Made by a program: the position numbers and the translations under genes. This document shows positions 1 through 6,330 of a stretch of DNA of 25,819 bases, one piece after another; the stretch's first letter is position 1, and every line of letters starts with the position of its first letter. The notes under the pieces were generated by a model, which made no database searches, was not told where the DNA came from, and saw only the letters and a program-made list of their open reading frames with translations. The DNA comes from CBDUVZ01 sp965370805 (GTDB lineage: Bacteria > Hydrothermota > Tepidihabitantia > Tepidihabitantales > Tepidihabitantaceae), in assembly GCA_965370805.1 (NCBI GenBank), contig CBDUVZ010000033.1:1-25819 (forward strand), given 5' to 3'.

Positions 1-2
1 GA

Positions 3-323
3 TTAATTCTGAGTAAACAACTTCCTTTCAGGCAGATTATTTCTGAGGAAGACCGAGTTGTTGACAACCGGGTGTTTCGGGTCTATGATGGCGTCGATTT
101 GGAAACGAACGTCGAACGCCACCGGGCCGGAAGAGCAAACGGACGAAGTCGAAGGGGATTGGAGATAGAGACAGGCAGCGTATCCCCAGACCTTCGGAAC
201 TTTCCAACAGGCAGAGGATTCCTCAAATCCGATGCCCGTTTTGTCCCGGATTCTGTGAAACATTGCATGCACCGCAGCCTGACACCATTGAGTTGGATAC
301 GACAACGAAGAGAGGCCACATGA
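3..323 (+). CDS. possible 3' end of a gene cut by the window edge
   Basis: The frame is open from the left edge to a TGA at 321-323, about 106 codons, while the other two + frames stop early. The stop overlaps the ATG of the next gene as ATGA (320-323), a layout typical of translational coupling. The peptide is rich in Arg, Asp and Glu and has no motif I recognise. The opposite strand is also open here (a 122-residue reading), so the coding claim rests mainly on the ATGA overlap. Sequence to the left would settle it; otherwise the stretch 1-319 is simply non-coding. Confidence 0.3.
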   Translation, partial: LILSKQLPFRQIISEEDRVVDNRVFRVYDGVDLETNVERHRAGRANGRSRRGLEIETGSVSPDLRNFPTGRGFLKSDARFVPDSVKHCMHRSLTPLSWIRQRREAT

Positions 324-1174
324 CCGATAGACCATCAATCTTTGATTGTCACACTCATGTAGGTGACGCATCAGTCCAATACCAGGGCAGGAATCTAGAT
401 ATCTTCAAGTTCCACCCTGCACAGACCCTGGAAGATAAGCAGGCCTACATGTCGAAGTATGACATCGACAATCTGTTGCTCATTCCGTTCTACTCACAGG
501 ACCCACTCGCGCCCTACCTCCAAACCAACCAAGTGATTCTCCGCGCTGTCGAACAGGACCACAGGATGTGTGGAGCGCTCTGGTTCACGCCGAACGTGTC
601 GGAGAGAGAGCACGTCGACGCAGTACTATCGGAGGCAAGGAAGAACCCCGGGGTCGTCGCGCTCAAAACAACTGTCGCCCGATGGGACAACGGTTACACC
701 GCGGACCCCAAGGGCTGGGATTCAGAGTTTCGATCTGGCGCGGACCATATCTTCAGCGTCTGTGCCGACCTCAACATACCAGTGCACTTTCACTGTGCCT
801 TCGGACGGACAGGACCCAGCCACTACGAGGGATTCGTTGGGGCCTATCCCAAGGTCAAGTTGCATCTTGTCCATATGGGGATGAATGTTCTTCCGCACTT
901 CGAGTTCGTCCCGCTCTTCCTGAAATGGGTATCAGAAGGGGCATCTGTCTACTGTGACACGTCGCTAGCCTGTGGTTTCGCAGTACGCTGGCTGGTCGAG
1001 GAACTCCTTGACCGCAAACTTGGGGTTGACCAAGTCATGTTTGCCACCGATGAACCGTGGGGCATGTTCCCCTCGGAGTACCACAAGATCGCGGGGCTCG
1101 ATGTCGACGCGGAGGTCAAGCATCAGCTGCTGTATGGCAACGCGGCCAAGCTCTACGCCCGTCGGACGAAGTAG
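320..1174 (+). CDS. amidohydrolase-2 family metal-dependent hydrolase
   Basis: A 284-residue protein of the amidohydrolase_2 (TIM-barrel, COG2159) family, which holds decarboxylases and hydrolases acting on small organic acids; the substrate cannot be read from sequence. Visible metal-site motifs are the N-terminal HxH (His11 and His13 in FDCHTH), a mid-protein VHFHCAFG and HLVHMG, and FATDEPWG near the C-terminus, followed by the family-typical ending YGNAAKLY. I chose the ATG at 320 rather than an upstream in-frame ATG at 263 because a GAGAGG ribosome site lies just before it and the homology-like region begins there. No signal peptide or membrane segment, so cytoplasmic. It is followed after 39 bases by an unknown gene and probably shares its transcript. 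Confidence 0.85.
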   Translation: MTDRPSIFDCHTHVGDASVQYQGRNLDIFKFHPAQTLEDKQAYMSKYDIDNLLLIPFYSQDPLAPYLQTNQVILRAVEQDHRMCGALWFTPNVSEREHVDAVLSEARKNPGVVALKTTVARWDNGYTADPKGWDSEFRSGADHIFSVCADLNIPVHFHCAFGRTGPSHYEGFVGAYPKVKLHLVHMGMNVLPHFEFVPLFLKWVSEGASVYCDTSLACGFAVRWLVEELLDRKLGVDQVMFATDEPWGMFPSEYHKIAGLDVDAEVKHQLLYGNAAKLYARRTK

Positions 1175-1213
1175 CGAGAGCCCCGAAGACAGAGCCTTGC
1201 TGTAGCCGCAGCC

Positions 1214-2536
1214 ATGGATCGTATCAACCCGAGTACCTTCTCAGGCGCGAGGATCTACCTCACGGATTTCGACCCGAAGGTTATCCGATTCGCGAGCGAC
1301 CATCAAGCCTACCGGCAAGCCATTGAGCGCTGCCTGAAGGCCACCCTGCTTACCAAGAACTTCGTGGTGTGCGCAGCATCACATCTCGCCAGCCCCTTCA
1401 CCTTCGAGATCATGAAGGCTAACCCCGTCCTACTGAGGAACCGTCTGATTCTGCCTGCGCTGCGAACAGATAAGCAGGGGATTGCGGACTATGTGGAGGC
1501 TGATATCACCGACCCGGACCTTCGGAGAGAAATGCGCAGCTTCTACGACGAGAATGTGGACGCAACTGTCGAATGGGAGCTTCAGGATAACTCAGCATGG
1601 TTCAAGCGGGTGATGTACGACAGCCTGAGTCGGGCTGACTCGGTCCTCCGGTTAGCCCTGGGTGATCTTCCCGAGTCCAAGGTTAGCTCGCTTCTCGGAA
1701 CGCTCGTACCACTCAGCGCGCCTTCGCGTGAAGATATCGAGCTCGCGTCGAACAACTGGCCTGCTGTCGCTCAGGCAGTGCTCATGAAGTACGTGAATCT
1801 GGCCTACCACCGGTCAGGTGCGAGAGTGGTAAACTCGCTCAGCCATCTGCCGGGCTGGAACTTCATTGACTACACGTTCGGTGACCTCACGGAAGGTCGA
1901 ACATCTCTGACAGACGTGCAGGTGTTCCTGAAGTTGTTCTTCGAGTACGCCTACGAGATAGTCGCTGGACACTCCGTCGCCACGGAGCTGTTGGACATGC
2001 TGTCTTTCGAGGATCTCCTGGTGCTACGAGGACCGATAGACAACAGCGTCTTTCGGGAGAAATACGACAAGCTCATAGAAAACTGCGTCAAAGCCACCCA
2101 GGCTGCCGATCAGATGCCGGATGGTATCGAAGCGGACCTTGTCAGTTCGACGGTATTGATGAAGAAAGTCGCGGCAGCAACCGGTGAGGTGGTGAACCGC
2201 GAGTTACCGGCGTTTGCCAAGAAGAGGCTGGCATCCACCCGGCAGGGAGAAGGTCTACACAAGAGCTTGCTTTCAGTCGGCCTTGGGACCCTTGGCCTGA
2301 TACCTGTGGTGGGGACTCCAGCGACCGTCGCAGGTATCGGTCTGGCTGGCCGAAGTGCTCTCACTGATGTTAGCGCCCTGTGGGAGACCAGAGACCAAGG
2401 GGACGCCCACAAGAATCTGCTCCTGGCAAAGGAGAGGTCGCTGCGTCAACTGGTGGAGCGCATAGAGATCTCCGACCGCTCAGCATTTCTAGATACTCTG
2501 CACTTGATTCGGGACGCCATCGGTATCACCATGTGA
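1214..2536 (+). CDS. hypothetical protein, 440 residues
   Basis: I do not recognise this protein. It starts at an ATG 39 bases after the amidohydrolase stop, with no clear ribosome site, and reads without interruption for 440 residues. Most of it looks helical and soluble. A glycine/proline-rich hydrophobic stretch at about residues 351-379 (SLLSVGLGTLGLIPVVGTPA and onward) could be a membrane hairpin or an amphipathic insertion segment; it is followed by a charged, helical C-terminal tail. No nuclease, kinase or DNA-binding motif is visible. The close spacing suggests co-transcription with the amidohydrolase. A 9-bp stem-loop straddles the stop codon. Codon usage and base composition are less GC-rich than in the large operon, in keeping with an acquired block. 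Confidence 0.75.
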   Translation: MDRINPSTFSGARIYLTDFDPKVIRFASDHQAYRQAIERCLKATLLTKNFVVCAASHLASPFTFEIMKANPVLLRNRLILPALRTDKQGIADYVEADITDPDLRREMRSFYDENVDATVEWELQDNSAWFKRVMYDSLSRADSVLRLALGDLPESKVSSLLGTLVPLSAPSREDIELASNNWPAVAQAVLMKYVNLAYHRSGARVVNSLSHLPGWNFIDYTFGDLTEGRTSLTDVQVFLKLFFEYAYEIVAGHSVATELLDMLSFEDLLVLRGPIDNSVFREKYDKLIENCVKATQAADQMPDGIEADLVSSTVLMKKVAAATGEVVNRELPAFAKKRLASTRQGEGLHKSLLSVGLGTLGLIPVVGTPATVAGIGLAGRSALTDVSALWETRDQGDAHKNLLLAKERSLRQLVERIEISDRSAFLDTLHLIRDAIGITM

Positions 2537-2541
2537 TACCG
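2521..2541 (+). terminator. 9-bp stem-loop straddling a stop codon
   Basis: CGGTATCAC (2521-2529), loop CAT, then GTGATACCG (2533-2541) form a perfect stem of 9 bp. The TGA of the 440-residue gene lies inside the right arm. There is no run of T after it, so it is not a classical intrinsic terminator; it may protect the transcript 3' end or be a protein site. Confidence 0.4.
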
Positions 2542-2758
2542 GGGTAGGCCTGCAAGTTACAGGGGTCTTGTGGTCTTGCTAGACAAGACGGTGGAGTTCT
2601 CACCGTCAGGAACAGACGAGCAAACAGGGAACAAGCGGGGACGCAAACCGCTGTCCGCCCGCCGCTGGGAACATGCCTGCAAGACTCCTTGCACCCTCAC
2701 CCCGCAGCCGGTATCCTCTCAGCCGATGATGACAGCCAGACGAAGTTGGATGGGTAGA

Positions 2759-2778
2759 GCCAACCCAACTCGGTTGGC
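2759..2778. other. 7-bp stem-loop in the gap before the 186-residue gene
   Basis: GCCAACC (2759-2765), six-base loop, GGTTGGC (2772-2778): a perfect inverted repeat 55 bases before the next start codon. It could be an operator or a leader hairpin. The rest of 2537-2832 shows no convincing gene; a short open frame at 2570-2836 has no ribosome site and no recognisable product. Confidence 0.35.
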
Positions 2779-2832
2779 GTCACCGATTCCCGGGATTCAG
2801 GTAGGAACACAGCGACAGGTCGAGGAGGGCTG

Positions 2833-3393
2833 GTGAATTTTGACGATCTGGAGAAAGAACGAGATGACAAACGGCGAAAGCGCTTGGCGAAAGAAGCTGA
2901 CCAACTCAAGCAAGGTCGTGCATACCATAGTCAGGTAACTGCAGCGGCCGTAAGAGACCTGCCGAAACTGCAGGCGCTTGAAGAGCCGTTCTGGGGGTTG
3001 GTCGATAGGTTCTCACGTTTCGTTGGTATCGAGGTGGGTAGGGGATGGAAACGGAAGAGAACATTCTGGGGTCAGCCTAGGTCGGCAATAAAGACGAATG
3101 CGTCAGGCCACCCCACCCATCCAAGCCTAGTAGTTCACTTCGAGAGCTATTACAGCAGCTATACCAACTATATCGACCTTGAGTTGGTCGACGGTGTCTT
3201 ACACTTCCGTGCGAGCCTCCTTCATACCTTTCGCGGGCCGTCCACGACTTGCGTTGAGACTTGGGCGGACCTTGACCTTAGCGATTCAAGCGGCCCGGAC
3301 CCAGTCAAATGGATGGACGAGCTATTCGCGGAATACGCCAAGAAGCTCCGCGCCTCAAGGGACTACCGGGAACTATCAAGGAAGCCGGACTAA
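2833..3393 (+). CDS. hypothetical protein, 186 residues
   Basis: I do not recognise this protein. The start is a GTG at 2833 with a strong GAGGAGGG ribosome site directly before it (2822-2829). The first 45 residues are highly charged and probably a helix or coiled coil (LEKERDDKRRKRLAKEADQL); the middle (about 95-150) alternates polar and hydrophobic residues like a beta-rich domain, including an SYYSSYTNYIDLEL stretch. No membrane segment or signal peptide. It lies 296 bases after the 440-residue gene and right before a repeat-rich region, so its operon membership is uncertain. Toxin, immunity or phage-like functions are possible but nothing in the sequence argues for one of them. Confidence 0.65.
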   Translation: MNFDDLEKERDDKRRKRLAKEADQLKQGRAYHSQVTAAAVRDLPKLQALEEPFWGLVDRFSRFVGIEVGRGWKRKRTFWGQPRSAIKTNASGHPTHPSLVVHFESYYSSYTNYIDLELVDGVLHFRASLLHTFRGPSTTCVETWADLDLSDSSGPDPVKWMDELFAEYAKKLRASRDYRELSRKPD

Positions 3394-3745
3394 CAGAGAC
3401 GCTAACCGTTTTCCGTCCGCCCCGCCCGTTTCCCGATTCTAGATTGCTGATTCCAGATTGAGGAAAAGCGGTAGCCTTGCTGCCGCAATCCATATCCGAC
3501 TCTCTTGGCGTACTTGGCGGTCTTGGCGGTTGTCCCAATTCCGAATGCCGAATGACGTATGCCGAATTGCGGACGCCGGGGGAAACCCGGGACACTTCCC
3601 GTATTTTGTAATCCCAGGAGTGTCAAGGGGCAACCCTTTCCGGTCGAAGATCGAAGACTGAAGATCGAGGATTGAGGAAACCGGAGAACAGACTGGCTCG
3701 ATTTCAGATTGTAGATTGGTGATTGGAAATTGACACATGCGGCAT
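3394..3745. repeat. mosaic of dispersed intergenic repeat words
   Basis: No gene seen. The stretch strings together words found in other gaps of this window: AGATTGCTGATTCCAGATTG-type (3441-3461 and again 3660-3735), CTTGGCG-type triplets (3503-3533), and the CCGAATG heptamer repeated with variation (3541-3570). Open frames on the - strand through this block (to about 3945) are built from these repeats and are rejected as genes. Confidence 0.8.
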
Positions 3746-3770
3746 CGCTGCCTCCAAGTTTGGGCCAACT

Positions 3771-3936
3771 GGGGACAACGGGGCTGTTGAAGAAGCGTCC
3801 ATTGGCTTCCTGTCGGCCAAACGGACAGAAAGCCGCCAGTGCAAGTGACGGCACTGCGGCAGTTGTGGACGACCGTTTCCGCGTCAGGCTTCGACCTGAC
3901 TCCAAAGAGGGGTTTCTCGACAGCCCCACCGTCCCC
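3771..3936. mobile_element. MITE-like element with 20-bp imperfect terminal inverted repeats
   Basis: The left end 3771-3790 (GGGGAC, three bases, then GGGGCTGTTGA) and the right end 3917-3936 (TCGACAGCCCC, three bases, then GTCCCC) are inverted copies matching at 16 of 20 positions, and weaker similarity extends inward. GGGGCTGTTGA-AAA type ends are common in transposon termini. The 166-bp interior has no open gene but holds three short hairpins: around 3806-3824 (CTGTC/GACAG), 3833-3859 (CAGTGC/GCACTG) and 3882-3899 (GTCAGG/CCTGAC). No target duplication is evident. Its partner transposase is unknown; I could not match its ends to the neighbouring transposase gene. Confidence 0.5.
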
Positions 3937-3947
3937 ATGCCCCACCC

Positions 3948-4304
3948 ATGAACCCCCAGATTGCTCCCCGAATCACCGGCTGGACTACCGGTCGAATCGC
4001 CTGCCAGGTAGCTCTCCGGATTGCCTGCCGAATGGCTTCCCGGATTGCCTTCCGGGTGCTCCTCCGGGTTGCCCTGCTCATTGCTCTGCCCGTGGCTCTG
4101 CAGATTGCGACCCGGGTAGTTCTCCAGGTGCTCCGGGGAATCGACTACGGAATGGAGTGCCGAATCATGGGCCGAATCACGTGGAGAATCGCCTGCCTCA
4201 TGGCCTGGCAGATTGCCTGCCGGATGACCTCCCGGATTGCTCAGCCCCCTATCCCCCCCGCTGTGAGGGGGGCCGCTACCTGTCCGAACTGTAATCCCAG
4301 CTAA
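3948..4304 (+). CDS. possible tetrapeptide-repeat protein (R/Q-I/V/M-A-x)
   Basis: This ATG-to-TAA frame of 118 codons runs through the whole 12-bp array without a stop and encodes tetrapeptides of the type RIAC, RMAS, RIAF, RVAL, QIAT, QIAC. Changes between units are often conservative in this frame (Arg/Gln, then Ile/Val/Met, then Ala/Thr), with one hydrophobic residue every four, as in an amphipathic helix. Against a real gene: no ribosome site, a start inside a C-rich stretch, and a second + frame is also open (PDCLPNGF-type repeats). I regard it as an open question; the array itself is certain, the protein is not. Confidence 0.25.
   Translation: MNPQIAPRITGWTTGRIACQVALRIACRMASRIAFRVLLRVALLIALPVALQIATRVVLQVLRGIDYGMECRIMGRITWRIACLMAWQIACRMTSRIAQPPIPPAVRGAATCPNCNPS
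3956..4243 (+). repeat. 12-bp degenerate tandem array, 24 units, no indels
   Basis: Twenty-four consecutive 12-base units with consensus CCGGATTGCCTS run from 3956 to 4243 in perfect register: for example units at 4016, 4028, 4040, 4064, 4208, 4220 and 4232. Units differ from one another by several substitutions each (CCGAATGGCTTC, CCGGGTGCTCCT, GCAGATTGCCTG) but the period never slips across 288 bases. Twelve bases are four codons, so every frame reads as a tetrapeptide repeat. It begins 20 bases after the MITE-like element and is followed by a C7/G6 stem-loop at 4253-4272. Confidence 0.9.
4253..4272. other. C7/G6 stem-loop
   Basis: Seven C (4253-4259), loop GCTGTGA, six G (4267-4272). The stem is strong, but no T run follows on either strand. 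It separates the 12-bp array from the region upstream of the transposase. Confidence 0.5.
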
Positions 4305-4349
4305 CTATCGAACCTGCGTAAGATGGGCCGAAACGACCCCTTGGAAATT

Positions 4350-4369
4350 GGTATAAACCTGTTTATACC
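4350..4369. promoter_or_regulatory. 20-bp near-perfect palindrome, operator-like
   Basis: GGTATAAAC (4350-4358), CT, GTTTATACC (4361-4369) is a 9-bp inverted repeat with only a two-base centre, AT-rich in GC-rich surroundings. The tight centre suits binding by a dimeric protein better than an RNA hairpin. It lies about 130 bases before the transposase ATG. The rest of 4270-4501 holds a GGGGATTGCAGATTG repeat word near 4397 and nothing else I recognise. Confidence 0.4.
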
Positions 4370-4501
4370 TTCTCGGAGTCGAGGGGACACAACCCGGGGA
4401 TTGCAGATTGGGGATGGGTACGGAAACTCTGTTGAAGCCGAATTGGCTTTCTCTTTGATTTTGCGGGCGTTAGGGTACGTTTTGGGCGACAATTCGCGTG
4501 T

Positions 4502-5488
4502 ATGGCTACATTACACGCGAGATCTTCATGCTGTGGGGCGAAAGTCCAGCGTTTTGGCGGACGCCGAAGACGCTGCAGCAACTGTGGACGGACATGGTCC
4601 ATTCGTCCGAAAAGAAGAGGTCGAAAGCCTCGCCGAATTGCCAGGGACCTGCCTCGACAAGTACTCTTGGATAAGCAGACCACAAGACAACTGAGCAGAA
4701 CACACCACTGCTCACTGACGACCATTCGCAGACGGCTCCGAAACGCACTCAGTCAATTGGTACAACAGCCCCACTTTCCAGTTCTGCCTGAAGGCGAACT
4801 CGTTCTGATCGTAGACGGCCTCTGGTTCTCATTCAAACGACAATACTGGGTCCTCTACGACATGGCGCTGAAGCCGCTCGGAGCTAACACTGCCTACTTC
4901 CTCGACCCTGCTCTGTTGTCCGGCAGAGAGCACGTAGAGAGATGGGAGCAAGCTCTGGATACCATTCGGCCCGGCACCAGAAAGCGCGTTAGAGCCTTAG
5001 TTTCCGATGGTTTCCGGGGATCGAAAGGGCTGGCACGGAAGAACGCCTGGTTACATCAAAGGTGCCACTTTCACGTCTTGGCGCAGCTGCAGGGCAGGCC
5101 AGGTAGACAGAAGCGAAACATCCGGGCCAAGTCTGTTCGTGAAGCGATCTATGAGGATATCAGAGAAGCTTTGGTGATGACTGATGAGCAACGACTCGAG
5201 TACCTACAGGAACATCTGCGGCAACAAGCGGATCGTTCTGATTGCCCCAGGCGCACGCGGGGCGTTGCACGCGAGTTCCTCAGAAACATGGGTTTCTTCA
5301 GAACCTACTTGCGGCACCCGGAGTTGGAGCTTCCAACCACTACCGGAGCCATCGAATCGATGCACAACCTCATTCGTGATACGGTCCGACGGATAAGCAG
5401 TCCGAGATCACTACTACAGTGGGCCACAGCCTTCACCAGACTGCACCCAACCATTACCTGCAACGGCAAGAATCTTCAACAGAAATAA
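4502..5488 (+). CDS. DDE transposase with N-terminal zinc ribbon (IS256/IS1249-like)
   Basis: A 328-residue transposase that would catalyse cut-and-paste DNA transfer. The N-terminus has a zinc ribbon (Cys10/Cys11 and Cys25-x2-Cys28) followed by a basic, helical DNA-binding region. The catalytic core shows three acidic residues in the right context: Asp105 in IVDGLWF, Asp169 in LVSDGFRGSKGLA, and Glu285 in TTGAIESMHNLIRD, with the RCHFHVLAQL motif between the second and third. This is the MULE/IS256-type arrangement; exact family assignment (IS256, IS1249 or ISL3-like) is uncertain. The frame is intact and of plausible full length. I could not find convincing terminal inverted repeats on either side, so the boundaries of the insertion sequence are unknown and it may be immobile or domesticated. 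Confidence 0.85.
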   Translation: MATLHARSSCCGAKVQRFGGRRRRCSNCGRTWSIRPKRRGRKPRRIARDLPRQVLLDKQTTRQLSRTHHCSLTTIRRRLRNALSQLVQQPHFPVLPEGELVLIVDGLWFSFKRQYWVLYDMALKPLGANTAYFLDPALLSGREHVERWEQALDTIRPGTRKRVRALVSDGFRGSKGLARKNAWLHQRCHFHVLAQLQGRPGRQKRNIRAKSVREAIYEDIREALVMTDEQRLEYLQEHLRQQADRSDCPRRTRGVAREFLRNMGFFRTYLRHPELELPTTTGAIESMHNLIRDTVRRISSPRSLLQWATAFTRLHPTITCNGKNLQQK

Positions 5489-5820
5489 CGCATCCATCCC
5501 ATGATTGCAGATTGTTGGAATTGCGTATTCCGAATGACGAATGGCGGAATCCGGTCCGACGGCCACCGAACCGGAAAAGCGGCGGCTTCGCGGCCGCACT
5601 CCAAATTACCTCCGCCATCCGTGTTTATCAGTGTTTATCCGTGGTTACCCAATTCCGAATGCCGAATGGCGGGACATACCGCTCGGCACTTGAGACTGCC
5701 TCGTCGCTACGCTCCTCGCAGTGACGAGTCTTTCCTATCCTCGTTCCTCATTCCTCCATCTTCATTCCTCTCTCCGCCCTGTGTTTATCCGTGGTGGTAT
5801 TATCCGGCAGCTCTTTCCTC
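5489..5820. repeat. mosaic of dispersed intergenic repeat words
   Basis: No gene seen. Recognisable words: ATGATTGCAGATTG (about 5501), CCGAATGACGAATGG (5529), CCGTGTTTATCAGTGTTTATCCGTGG-type (about 5618-5644), CCGAATGCCGAATGG (5655), an ATTGC/GCAAT-type palindrome (5692-5726) and another TTTATCCGTGG (about 5783). Confidence 0.8.
5692..5726. repeat. REP-like palindrome, copy 1 (diverged)
   Basis: GAGACTGCC ... CGCAGTGACGAG is a diverged copy of the GATTGCCGCG...CGCAATGAC palindrome seen more cleanly at 6216-6241, with compensating changes (ACTGC pairs with GCAGT), which suggests that the stem, not the primary sequence, is kept. Confidence 0.6.
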
Positions 5821-5848
5821 TTGCTCCTGCGCTCCATTCGGGTAAACT
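5821..5848 (+). promoter_or_regulatory. possible promoter of a truncated gene
   Basis: TTGCTC (5821-5826), 16-base spacer, TAAACT (5843-5848). It is followed by a leader with a GTTGC/GCAAC stem (5860-5876) and a strong AAGGAGG ribosome site (5895-5901). Confidence 0.35.
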
Positions 5849-5909
5849 GTATTGTAGTTGTTGCACCCGCAGCAACTTGGAATCGGAGACACGCAAGGAG
5901 GAAAGCAGT

Positions 5910-6000
5910 ATGAAAGCTCTGGTCTACATCGGCAATCTGCCGAGCACCACAACCGTGGGGCTAATTAGGGACAACCACCTATTCCGCCCGCCGCTGACCG
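5910..6000 (+). pseudogene. 5' remnant of a gene running into repeats
   Basis: An ATG at 5910 with an excellent AAGGAGG ribosome site starts MKALVYIGNLPSTTTVGLIR, the kind of N-terminus seen in medium-chain dehydrogenases (MKALVY), but after roughly 30 codons the sequence turns into repeat words (CCGATTGCAGATTGATGATTG from about 6005). The frame stays open to 6215 by chance, reading through repeats. I take it as the head of a gene whose body was lost when repeats expanded or recombined. The family guess rests on six residues only and is weak. Confidence 0.35.
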
Positions 6001-6126
6001 CCCTCCGATTGCAGATTGATGATTGCGGACCATTAGGAAATGCCGAACGCCGAATTGCGTTCTGCGACGCAGGAGCAGGTGCCATCCGATGGCTCAATGA
6101 CGATTCTCCGCCCTCATCTGTGTCCA

Positions 6127-6179
6127 TCCGTGTTGTGCCCTCCGAGAGCACTTTCCGCTCGTTCACTCGCTCCAATCAT
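6127..6179. repeat. 53-bp block repeated exactly at 22742-22794
   Basis: Both copies are identical over 53 bases (beginning TCCGTGTTGTGCCCTCCGAG) and are followed by further shared words in the same order: TCTGCGCTTGAGATTGCCGCG at 6205 and 22820, then CTCGCAATGACA. The two copies are over 16 kb apart in the same orientation. Confidence 0.9.
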
Positions 6180-6215
6180 CCGTGGTTTCCCTCTCTTCAT
6201 ACTCTCTGCGCTTGA

Positions 6216-6241
6216 GATTGCCGCGCTTCGCTCGCAATGAC
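6216..6241. repeat. REP-like palindrome, copy 2
   Basis: GATTGCCGCG, CTTC, GCTCGCAATGAC: the outer ATTGC pairs with GCAAT and the inner GCG with CGC. Elements of the GTCATTGCGAGCG...CGGCAATC type occur in many bacterial genomes. This copy sits about 90 bases after the 3' end of the operon. Confidence 0.75.
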
Positions 6242-6330
6242 AGTCTCTTTGTTGGCGGTTTCCGTTTTGGTCATTGGGACTTGGTCATTTCCCGACTTGG
6301 CGGCCCTGGCGGTTGGATACCGGTCGCGGC

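Larger units (their letters stand above)
6001..6330. repeat. repeat mosaic downstream of the hydrogenase operon
   Basis: No gene seen. In order: CCGATTGCAGATTGATGATTG (6005), AATGCCGAACGCCGAATTGCG (about 6038), CATCTGTGTCCATCCGTG (6115-6132), a 53-base block identical to 22742-22794 (6127-6179), the REP-like palindrome (6216-6241), TTGGTCATTGGGACTTGGTCATTTCC (about 6268-6292, repeated near 23672) and TTGGCGGCCCTGGCGGTTGG (6296-6315). The operon's last stop codon is at 6331, so any terminator must lie here; I see no hairpin with a T run on the - strand. Confidence 0.8.

Noticed and set aside
2521..2541. classical rho-independent terminator
   Set aside because: The stem is strong but no T run follows; listed only as a stem-loop with moderate confidence.
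2570..2836. 88-residue + strand open frame between two genes
   Set aside because: No ribosome site, a composition unlike its neighbours, and it contains the hairpin at 2759-2778 and the next gene's ribosome site.
3402..3945. two overlapping - strand open frames of about 170 codons
   Set aside because: They read through dispersed repeat words and the MITE-like element; composition is repeat-driven and no ribosome site or domain is visible.
3956..4243. CRISPR array
   Set aside because: The 12-base units are contiguous with no spacers, and no cas gene is in the window.
4244..5560. terminal inverted repeats of the insertion sequence around the transposase
   Set aside because: I compared the flanks by eye and found no convincing inverted pair; a systematic search is needed to define the ends.
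5721..6215. 164-residue + strand open frame
   Set aside because: Its first 60 codons are low-complexity TCC/TTC-rich repeats and the end is repeat sequence; only the ATG at 5910 has a good ribosome site, reported as a gene remnant.
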